DNA of 8,688 nt. It comes from Chitinophagaceae bacterium (GTDB lineage: Bacteria; Bacteroidota; Bacteroidia; Chitinophagales; Chitinophagaceae). Shown here in pieces: positions 1-5,561 of the stretch. Position 1 is the first letter of the stretch, and every line of letters starts with the position of its first letter. Both the position numbers and the translations under genes were made by a program. Where the stretch lies: the NCBI GenBank assembly GCA_947468255.1, contig CANIMM010000120.1, positions 1-8,688 of the forward strand. The letters run 5' to 3'. Below the pieces are notes generated by a model. The model did no database searches. It had not been told where the DNA came from and worked only from the letters and a program-made list of their open reading frames with translations.

Positions 1-3000
1 TGGGTGGCTTGTTTTCGGTGCAGATCGGCAGTGCCGGCGCTAGCAGCACTATGGGTACCATTGGCAGTGCAGGATGGTTTTCGGGCGACAAATATTTGCA
101 GGTGGAGATTGACCCCGCCTCCAACAATAATTTTTTGCACATGGGCACCGTTCAGTTGGTGAGTGTGCCCTATGCATTCAGTGCGGGTACGTCAGGCAAT
201 GCGGCCACCGTTACTACCAACGCCAACCTTACAGGGGCTGTTACCAGCATTGGGAACCTAACTAGTCTTTCCGCTTCGCCGGCACTGACGGGTGTGCCAA
301 CGGCACCGACTGCCGCAATAGGCACCAATACCACTCAAATTGCAACAACCGCCTTTGTTCAAGCTGCCGCGTTAACGGGGCCAACGGGGTCAAAAGGAGC
401 GCAGGGTATTCAGGGATTGCCCGGTGCAGATGGTGCAGCGGGTCTGGCAGGTGCCCAAGGAATCCAGGGGCCTCCGGGAGCAGACGGTGCTACAGGACCA
501 CAAGGCACTCCGGGACTGGCAGGCCCAATTGGACCGGCAGGTGCACAGGGTATCGCGGGGACTCCGGGAGCAGCTGGTGCAGCAGGACCACAAGGTATTC
601 CGGGTGCGACTGGATCCGTGGCCAATGTTGGTACCATTAGCAATGGCTCAACCGCAAACGGCGCCAGCATCACATCAGGGGTATTAAGTTTGGCCCCGGC
701 AGATGCTGTCAATGGAGGAATAATCACTACAGGAGTACAAACTTTTGCAGGTGCCAAAACATTTAGTTCAACTTTGGCAGCCAATGGAACAATTACTGCA
801 GGAGAGGTTACTTACCCAAATACCAAAGGAACGGATGGCCAGCTATTAACATCCACTTCCACGGGAACACTTACTTGGACAGCAGCGGGAGTTCCCTATT
901 CTGGAGCTACAGGCACAGTAGATTTGGGTGAAAATGAGTTAATACTTAATGAGGGCATTTTTGTTGGTGCTGGAAGGATGAATACTAATTTACGATTTGG
1001 CCGGGATGCTTTAACAAATAATTTACAAGGGCATACGAATATCGCTATTGGTCACAGCTCCTTATATTCTAATATTACGGGATTTGATAATATTTCAATT
1101 GGTGACAGATCCTTATTTACCAATAGCTCAGGTGAATCTAATATAGCAATAGGAAGTAATAGTTTGGGTTCAAATACTTTTGGATTGAATAATGTTGGTG
1201 TAGGCCATAATTCATTAATTGCAAACTTATCGGGTGTTTATAATACTGCAATAGGAAATGAAACTTTATCAAAATCTTCAATTGGGGATTATAATACAGC
1301 GGTTGGTCATGGCAGTTTATCGAAATATATTAATATAAATAGAAACACAGCAATTGGATATAATGCAGATGTTAAATTGGAGGGAATTGAAAATTCTACA
1401 GCAATTGGATATGCGGCTATTGCCAAAGCAAGTAATACAATCCAATTGGGCGCAGATGGAACCTATATGAATGCAACTCCAATCTCAAATGTAAGTACAA
1501 CTGGAACGATTACTGCTGGTGCAGTAACCTATCCTAACACTGATGGTAATAGCGGCCAGGTATTAATTACCAATGGCGCAGGAATAATCACTTGGGCACC
1601 CAACTCTGTTGTTACTGTTACCACGGTTGGTTCCATTAGTAATACCTCAACTCCAGAAGGTGCTTATTTTGGGGGTAATCAACTGATTCTAACACCTGCA
1701 GACCAAATCAATGGCGGTGTTATCAGTTCAATTGAACAAATCATTTCAGGTAGAAAAATATTTTCAAGCATCGATGGATTCATTGCTACCGGTAAAATTG
1801 GCGAAGGGAACCCTTCCACCTTAGGAGCTGGACCCAGGATGATGTGGATGCCTAGAAAGGGCGGATTTAGGGTAGGTGGAATGTCTGATGCCCAATGGGA
1901 TGATAGTACTAAAATCGGAAGGTATTCTTCAGCTTTCGGTGAAAATACATTGGCAAGCGGCGACTATAGCATTGTAGGTGGACATGCTGATACAGCAAGT
2001 GCATTTGGCGCAGTTGCTTTCGGACAATATGCTACCGCTTCTCAATCACATGCTTTTGCTATGGGATATGGTGCTAAAGCAAATGGCTATGCATCCATAG
2101 CACTCGGTCATCAAACCATAACAAATAGTGCTACTGCTATAGCAATGGGCTATCAAACAACCGCTAGCAACTTTGCTACAGTAGCTTTGGGGCAAGGAAC
2201 TACTGCCAGTGGAAGCCAGTCAACAGCATTTGGATTAACAACTATTGCTAGCGGCGCTTCATCTACATCAATGGGACAATCAACTACAGCAAGTGGAACT
2301 CAGTCAACAGCATTTGGATTAACTACCACTGCAAGTGGTTCACAATCAACAGCATTGGGTCAGGGAACTGTTGCAAGTGGAACTCATACAATTGCGATGG
2401 GTCTTAACACCACTGCAAGTCAAGGCCAAGCAATAGCTATGGGACAAGGAACTACTGCAAGTGGTTATAACTCAACTGCAATAGGCTTGAATACAACAGC
2501 GAGCGGGGCTCAATCAATTGCGATGGGGCAGGGTACGATTGGAAGTGGTTGGACCTCTACAGTAATGGGCTTAAATACATCAGCGACCGGAGGTCAATCA
2601 ACTGCATTTGGTCAGGAAACCCTGGCGAGTGGGTCTACTTCTACCTCTATTGGTTTACGTACCACAGCGAGTGGAGACCAATCAACTGCGATGGGTCAGG
2701 GTACCATAGCAAGTGGACCTTCATCTACTGCCATGGGAAATACTACTAAAGCAAGTGGTGGTCACTCTACCGCTATGGGTTACCAAACCTTGGCTAGTGG
2801 AGACCAATCCCTCGCCGCAGGTCTGATAGATTCTGCTACATCATCTCAATCAGTTGCGCTGGGAAACAAAACAAAGGCAAGCGGGCAACAATCCTTGGCA
2901 GCAGGCTATAATTCAAAAGCTAGTGGTAATCATTCTTTTGCAATGGGCTTTCAAAACATCGCCAGCGCTGATCAATCATTTGCAACCGGCAATAAGGATA

Positions 3001-3752
3001 CAGCCAGTGGCAACCAATCAATTGCAATGGGATTGGATAGCAAAGCCAGTTCAAATTCATCTGTTGCCATAGGAAATAATGTGAAGGCAGTGTCCTATGG
3101 AGAAACAGCATTGGGTATTTTCAATACGAATTACACCCCAACAGCTCCATCTGCTTTTGATTCTACTGACAGGTTATTTGTTATAGGAAATGGATTGGAT
3201 GATACCCATCGAAGCAATGCAATTACCATTCTTAAAAATGGAAATACAACAATTGCCGGCACCCTAACTGCAGGTGCAATGACTTATCCGAATAGGGATA
3301 GTACAGTTGGATTTTTTCTAGCAACAAATGCGAATGGGATAGCCCAATGGACAAGTATTCCTAATACAGTACCTTCCGATATCAGATTGAAAAAGGAAAT
3401 CAAGCCAATTGAAACCAGCTTGAGTCAATTGCTAAAATTGAGTCCTGTTAGCTATGTAAAAAAATCCAGTTTGGCTTCCACAAATTACAACATTAAGGAA
3501 AATGGTTTTATTGCACAGGAATTGCAGAAGCTATTTCCTGAGTTGGTGGTCGAAGGTAATGACAAAGACAAGCTCTTATCGGTAAATTATATTTCCTTGA
3601 TTCCGATTCTTACAAAATCCATTCAAGAACAGCAACAGCAGATTGCAGACCAAGACAAGCTAAATGAAGCTTTGAAAAAACAAATGGATTTGCAGCAAAA
3701 TGAAATTGATCAACTGAAAAAACTGGTTGAGGAATTGATCAAGAAAAAATAA
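1..3752 (+). CDS. Giant modular trimeric surface fibre/adhesin with collagen-like, YadA-head-like and Peptidase_S74 domains (5' partial)
   Basis: The frame is open through the left window edge (first full codon at base 3), so the true start and any signal peptide lie upstream. The TTG at base 9 is only the first possible start inside the window. Residues here are numbered from base 9 (1247 residues). Residues 1-60 resemble the end of an N-terminal domain common in Bacteroidota modular proteins (the QVEIDP and LVSVPYAF stretches). Residues 90-120 look like a phage tail-fibre motif. Residues 124-204 are Gly-X-Y triplets. Residues 341-474 form a beta-roll of 17-residue repeats and 637-1028 a YadA-type beta-roll of 14-residue repeats. 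Residues 1123 to about 1210 are a Peptidase_S74 chaperone domain, followed by a coiled coil to the TAA stop. The likely role is a cell-surface trimeric adhesin or fibre; the ligand is unknown. No type IX secretion C-terminal domain is visible. A terminator lies 141 bases after the stop. The architecture is clear; the function is inferred. Confidence 0.9.
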   Translation, partial: GGLFSVQIGSAGASSTMGTIGSAGWFSGDKYLQVEIDPASNNNFLHMGTVQLVSVPYAFSAGTSGNAATVTTNANLTGAVTSIGNLTSLSASPALTGVPTAPTAAIGTNTTQIATTAFVQAAALTGPTGSKGAQGIQGLPGADGAAGLAGAQGIQGPPGADGATGPQGTPGLAGPIGPAGAQGIAGTPGAAGAAGPQGIPGATGSVANVGTISNGSTANGASITSGVLSLAPADAVNGGIITTGVQTFAGAKTFSSTLAANGTITAGEVTYPNTKGTDGQLLTSTSTGTLTWTAAGVPYSGATGTVDLGENELILNEGIFVGAGRMNTNLRFGRDALTNNLQGHTNIAIGHSSLYSNITGFDNISIGDRSLFTNSSGESNIAIGSNSLGSNTFGLNNVGVGHNSLIANLSGVYNTAIGNETLSKSSIGDYNTAVGHGSLSKYININRNTAIGYNADVKLEGIENSTAIGYAAIAKASNTIQLGADGTYMNATPISNVSTTGTITAGAVTYPNTDGNSGQVLITNGAGIITWAPNSVVTVTTVGSISNTSTPEGAYFGGNQLILTPADQINGGVISSIEQIISGRKIFSSIDGFIATGKIGEGNPSTLGAGPRMMWMPRKGGFRVGGMSDAQWDDSTKIGRYSSAFGENTLASGDYSIVGGHADTASAFGAVAFGQYATASQSHAFAMGYGAKANGYASIALGHQTITNSATAIAMGYQTTASNFATVALGQGTTASGSQSTAFGLTTIASGASSTSMGQSTTASGTQSTAFGLTTTASGSQSTALGQGTVASGTHTIAMGLNTTASQGQAIAMGQGTTASGYNSTAIGLNTTASGAQSIAMGQGTIGSGWTSTVMGLNTSATGGQSTAFGQETLASGSTSTSIGLRTTASGDQSTAMGQGTIASGPSSTAMGNTTKASGGHSTAMGYQTLASGDQSLAAGLIDSATSSQSVALGNKTKASGQQSLAAGYNSKASGNHSFAMGFQNIASADQSFATGNKDTASGNQSIAMGLDSKASSNSSVAIGNNVKAVSYGETALGIFNTNYTPTAPSAFDSTDRLFVIGNGLDDTHRSNAITILKNGNTTIAGTLTAGAMTYPNRDSTVGFFLATNANGIAQWTSIPNTVPSDIRLKKEIKPIETSLSQLLKLSPVSYVKKSSLASTNYNIKENGFIAQELQKLFPELVVEGNDKDKLLSVNYISLIPILTKSIQEQQQQIADQDKLNEALKKQMDLQQNEIDQLKKLVEELIKKK
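276..368 (+). other. Phage tail-fibre-like motif inside the fibre gene
   Basis: Residues 90-120 contain the string PTAPTAAIGTNTTQIATTAF. I recognise it, from memory, as very close to a motif repeated in phage tail-fibre proteins (PTAPTAAxGTNTTQ followed by IATTAFV). It sits directly before the collagen-like segment. In tail fibres such segments are connectors in trimeric shafts. Here it suggests that part of this bacterial surface protein shares ancestry with phage fibres. No other phage gene is present in the window. Confidence 0.6.
378..620 (+). repeat. Collagen-like Gly-X-Y repeat region (27 triplets)
   Basis: Residues 124-204 read as 27 consecutive G-X-Y triplets without interruption, from GPT GSK GAQ to GIP GAT GSV. 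Many X or Y positions carry Pro, Ala or Gln, and GAQ-GIQ and GAD recur. Such runs form collagen triple helices in bacterial surface proteins and phage fibres, which fits a homotrimer. The DNA here is markedly G+C rich: 42 of 60 bases in 421-480 by hand count. Open frames in other phases and on the opposite strand through this stretch are by-products of that composition. Confidence 0.9.
627..773 (+). other. Connector module A, copy 1 (49 residues)
   Basis: Residues 207-255 align without gaps to residues 540-588 (bases 1626-1772), with 24 of 49 positions identical by hand count. Shared points include VG-x-ISN, the PAD followed two residues later by NGG, and a G-x-K-x-FSS ending. This copy joins the collagen-like region to connector B and the first beta-roll. 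Its function is unknown; it is probably a structural spacer in the trimer. Confidence 0.65.
786..878 (+). other. Connector module B, copy 1 (31 residues)
   Basis: Residues 260-290 (GTITAGEVTYPNTKG through to a Trp) match two later 31-residue copies at bases 1503-1595 and 3258-3350. All three share the pattern GT-[IL]-TAG-x-[VM]-TYPN and end in Trp, with no length change. This module is common in Bacteroidota proteins that end in Peptidase_S74. It marks boundaries between the larger structural blocks. Confidence 0.65.
1029..1430 (+). repeat. First beta-roll: 17-residue (51-bp) repeats
   Basis: Residues 341-459 divide exactly into seven 17-residue units of the form G-x-x-N-[IT]-[AS]-[IV]-G-x-x-[SA]-L, followed by a shorter eighth unit to about residue 474. 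Examples are GHTNIAIGHSSLYSNIT and GFDNISIGDRSLFTNSS. The recurring N-x-A-I-G core is the turn of left-handed beta-rolls of the YadA-head kind. The DNA is A+T rich (22 of 60 bases are G or C in 1021-1080), unlike the preceding collagen-like part. The units differ enough in sequence that they are not recent tandem copies. Confidence 0.8.
1503..1595 (+). other. Connector module B, copy 2 (31 residues)
   Basis: Residues 499-529 (GTITAGAVTYPNTDG through to a Trp) are the second copy of the boundary module. It follows the first beta-roll and precedes connector module A copy 2. This copy is closest to what I remember as the usual form of the module in other Bacteroidota S74 proteins. Confidence 0.65.
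1626..1772 (+). other. Connector module A, copy 2 (49 residues)
   Basis: Residues 540-588 are the second, diverged copy of connector module A (first copy at 627-773), with the PAD-xx-NGG core conserved. It leads into the second beta-roll. In copy 1 the order is A then B; here B precedes A. This suggests block-wise duplication and rearrangement within the gene. Confidence 0.65.
1917..3092 (+). repeat. Second beta-roll: 28 tandem 14-residue (42-bp) YadA-head-type repeats
   Basis: Residues 637-1028 split into exactly 28 units of 14 residues with no insertion or deletion. The consensus is approximately G-x-Q-S-T-A-M-G-x-x-T-x-A-S, and a degenerate 29th unit follows. The pattern matches the 14-residue head repeats of YadA and other trimeric autotransporter adhesins, in which each unit is one coil of a left-handed parallel beta-roll. 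From unit 7 to unit 19 the residue after the core glycine alternates strictly Gln, Leu, Gln, Leu, giving a 28-residue (84-bp) super-period. The array is coding sequence, not a CRISPR or an intergenic satellite. Confidence 0.9.
3258..3350 (+). other. Connector module B, copy 3 (31 residues)
   Basis: Residues 1084-1114 (GTLTAGAMTYPNRDS through to a Trp) form the third and most diverged copy of connector B. It lies between the second beta-roll and the S74 domain. Its Trp is nine residues before the predicted self-cleavage serine, so this copy would form the C-terminal tip of the mature fibre if cleavage occurs. Confidence 0.6.
3375..3749 (+). other. Peptidase_S74 intramolecular chaperone domain plus C-terminal coiled coil
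   Basis: Residues 1123-1128 read SDIRLK, the hallmark start of the S74 self-cleaving chaperone found at the C-termini of phage tail spikes and in the eukaryotic factor MYRF. The family uses a Ser-Lys dyad five residues apart; here these are S1123 and K1128. Further family features are LSPVSY, GFIAQELQKLFPELV and LLSVNYISLIPILTKSI. Residues from about 1205 to 1247 are rich in Gln, Lys and Leu in heptad-like spacing and should form a trimeric coiled coil. In known members the domain trimerises, guides folding of the upstream fibre and then cuts itself off before the Ser, here between P1122 and S1123. Cleavage in this protein is inferred. Confidence 0.85.
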
Positions 3753-3892
3753 GCGATCAATGGTGCGCAAAATAAAAAAAGAGAATAATAAAAACAGCAA
3801 GATTTGTTGGTTTGATTATATTTCGAACTAAACTATTGTATGAAATTTTTATATTAACCAGTATCTAACATTAACGCTAACACTATTTTTGT

Positions 3893-3933
3893 GGCTGATT
3901 GCTAGCATGGTCTGCAATCAGCCTTTCTTTTTT
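3893..3933 (+). terminator. Rho-independent terminator after the fibre gene
   Basis: A perfect 10-bp stem, GGCTGATTGC (3893-3902) with GCAATCAGCC (3914-3923), encloses an 11-base loop. TTTCTTTTTT follows it at 3924-3933. The position, 141 bases after the fibre stop codon and before the next gene on the same strand, fits termination of the fibre transcript. Confidence 0.8.
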
Positions 3934-3972
3934 GGGAACTGTTTTTTTTCTATTCAGGTCAACATTTTTAGC

Positions 3973-3989
3973 AAGCTGCCGGACAGCTT
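3973..3989. repeat. Small inverted repeat upstream of the glycosyltransferase gene
   Basis: AAGCTG (3973-3978) and CAGCTT (3984-3989) are perfect inverted repeats around the 5-base spacer CCGGA, and TT follows. It could be a weak second terminator hairpin or a regulator-binding palindrome for the downstream gene. The sequence does not decide between these. Confidence 0.3.
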
Positions 3990-4039
3990 TTACTACGAAA
4001 TAACTGTTTTGAATGACAGCTTAAAACACTTTAATAAAC

Positions 4040-4047
4040 TACCTTTG
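4040..4047 (+). promoter_or_regulatory. Candidate Bacteroidota -7 box for the glycosyltransferase gene
   Basis: TACCTTTG matches the Bacteroidota sigma-factor consensus TAnnTTTG and lies 74 bases before the preferred ATG. The nearest upstream TTTG (4008-4011) is 28 bases away, longer than the usual roughly 17-23, so the -33 partner is not convincing. Transcription would begin near base 4054, giving a leader of about 70 bases. Confidence 0.35.
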
Positions 4048-4121
4048 AATTAGACGCATTGGTCTGCCAATTTTCCTATTGTATTTGGCATGTATCGGCG
4101 ATTAAGATAAAATCAGCATTA

Positions 4122-5519
4122 ATGATGAAGAAAGAAGACGGATCGCTCAAAATCCTTGTTGATGAATACGCTCAAAGGCAATTGTCCATATTGAAATCCC
4201 AATCAGCCGTTCACAAGATCAAATTACCCGGGCGCCTTTTCCACCTGTTCTTTTGGGTGTTATTAACTTCCGCAGGTATTTATTTTAATACCACTTTTGG
4301 ATTTGCTCTATTTCTGATGGGTGTGCTGAACTATTTAATTTTACTTTTTTTTCGGATTAAAAATAATTTCCAGTCGCACGACAAAAAATTAATAGATACC
4401 AGTAAAGCGCCCATTGAATGGCCCACATTCAGTATTATTTTTCCATTAAAGGGAGAAGATACTGTAATTCATCAAACCATCAAGTCCATACAAGCGTTGG
4501 ATTATCCTACTTCATTACTGCAAGTGATTGTTGTTGTTGAAAAATCTGATCTATTAACTCAAAACAGCCTTTCTCAAGTTGAATTACCTGGTTATTTTGA
4601 ACTGCTGTTAATTCCTACATTGCCTCCCTATACAAAAGGACGTGCCTTGCTATATGCATTGGAAGCCGTAACTGGGAAGTTCCTCACTGTGTATGATGCA
4701 GAGAGTCGACCGGAACCGATGCAGCTCAAAAAAGCCGCAACATGCCTATTGAACAGCAAAGAGGAGTTATGTTGTCAAGCAAAAATTCGGATCTCCAATA
4801 AATCGCAGAATTGGATAACGCGTAATTTTGCAACCGAATATTACGAATGGTATGAACACCACTTGTTTAAATTGTCGGCCAAGGGATTGCCTTTCGGTTT
4901 GGGTGGAAACTCCTTCTATATTAGCAAGGAAAACATGTTAAAGGCGGGCTCATGGGATCCTTTCAATGTTACGGAGGATGTTGACTTAAGTGTTCGGTTG
5001 ATTCGCAATGGTATGAAATTTTGCATCTTTGATAGTTTCACTGATGAGAATTGTCCTGAAACATTTACAAATTGGTTGAACCAGCGAACACGCTGGAATA
5101 AGGGATTATTCATTACACAACTGGTTCATTTGCGAAAGACATTTTTTAATAAGGAATTTGGGTTTAAAGGCTGGTTTAGTTTTTGGTTGCGTATGTTTTG
5201 CGGAACAGTTTTGCCTTTCTATAATATTTATATTACTGCGTACATATTATTTGCCTACAAACAATTCTCATTTTCTTATACATACAGTATAGTTCTGTGG
5301 ATTTTATTTGGAATTAATTTATTGATTTCTATACTTATCAATGCAATTAATTACAGAAAGCTGGATATCAAACAATCTTTATTTATCACATTAACGGATG
5401 TGTTCCGTTATTTATTTTTACAAATTTTTGCAGGGTTCACTTCCTTTTGGGAATATTTTATTTCTCCTTTAAAATGGAATAAGACCATCCACTTGGAAAC
5501 AGAGCCTGTGAAGGTTTAG
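4122..5519 (+). CDS. Membrane-bound family 2 glycosyltransferase, cellulose-synthase-like (XagB-like)
   Basis: This enzyme likely transfers sugars from a nucleotide-sugar donor to a growing polysaccharide at the inner membrane. The 465-residue protein has two transmembrane segments (about 39-55 and 59-77) before a cytosolic GT-A domain. Catalytic signatures are D143 after VVVEKS, the D192-A-E194 metal-binding motif, TED at 284-286 and QRTRW (Q-x-x-R-W) at 321-325. About three transmembrane segments follow (358-378, 387-409, 427-446). The stretches PYTKGRALLYALEAVTGKF, LGGNSF and WDPFNVTEDVDL resemble XagB/CESA-like-2 glycosyltransferases of exopolysaccharide synthesis; this comparison is from memory. 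I chose the ATG at 4122 (a second ATG is at 4125). The frame opens earlier, at TTG 4059, but that would add 21 Cys- and Trp-containing residues with no family look. No PilZ domain is present. The product, cellulose or another polymer, cannot be told from sequence alone. Confidence 0.88.
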   Translation: MMKKEDGSLKILVDEYAQRQLSILKSQSAVHKIKLPGRLFHLFFWVLLTSAGIYFNTTFGFALFLMGVLNYLILLFFRIKNNFQSHDKKLIDTSKAPIEWPTFSIIFPLKGEDTVIHQTIKSIQALDYPTSLLQVIVVVEKSDLLTQNSLSQVELPGYFELLLIPTLPPYTKGRALLYALEAVTGKFLTVYDAESRPEPMQLKKAATCLLNSKEELCCQAKIRISNKSQNWITRNFATEYYEWYEHHLFKLSAKGLPFGLGGNSFYISKENMLKAGSWDPFNVTEDVDLSVRLIRNGMKFCIFDSFTDENCPETFTNWLNQRTRWNKGLFITQLVHLRKTFFNKEFGFKGWFSFWLRMFCGTVLPFYNIYITAYILFAYKQFSFSYTYSIVLWILFGINLLISILINAINYRKLDIKQSLFITLTDVFRYLFLQIFAGFTSFWEYFISPLKWNKTIHLETEPVKV

Positions 5520-5561
5520 CTAGCTATCCACCTGCCTTTCGCTTTATGGGAAGTGGCCGTT

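Noticed and set aside
390..784. Open frames on the minus strand, and a second plus-strand frame at 424-687, through the collagen-like region
   Set aside because: They arise from G+C-rich Gly-X-Y codons, have Cys/Ser/Pro- or Arg/Gln-rich low-complexity translations without family features, and lie fully inside a well-supported gene.
1917..3092. CRISPR-like or satellite array
   Set aside because: The 42-bp repeats are contiguous, with no unique spacers, diverge at DNA level, and keep one reading frame with a protein consensus.
2549..3111. Short open frames on both strands within the 14-residue repeat array
   Set aside because: They are alternate-phase readings of the 42-bp coding repeat. Their translations are themselves periodic echoes of it and have no independent start signals.
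3760..3831. A 23-codon plus-strand reading frame immediately after the fibre gene
   Set aside because: It has no ribosome-binding sequence of its own, an A+T-driven Lys/Asn-rich translation, and no recognisable features; chance is sufficient.
4059..4121. Upstream TTG start for the glycosyltransferase
   Set aside because: The added 21 residues look unlike family N-termini, and the TTG would sit only about five bases after the likely transcription start. The ATG at 4122 is more credible.
4916..5113. Minus-strand open frame inside the glycosyltransferase gene
   Set aside because: It is antisense to the conserved TED and QxxRW region, whose coding on the plus strand is certain, and it has no features of its own.
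5520..5561. Bidirectional terminator between the convergent glycosyltransferase and GH9 genes
   Set aside because: Only a loose CCAC/GTGG pairing (5528-5531 with 5553-5556) with mismatches and a short T run is visible. This is too weak to call.
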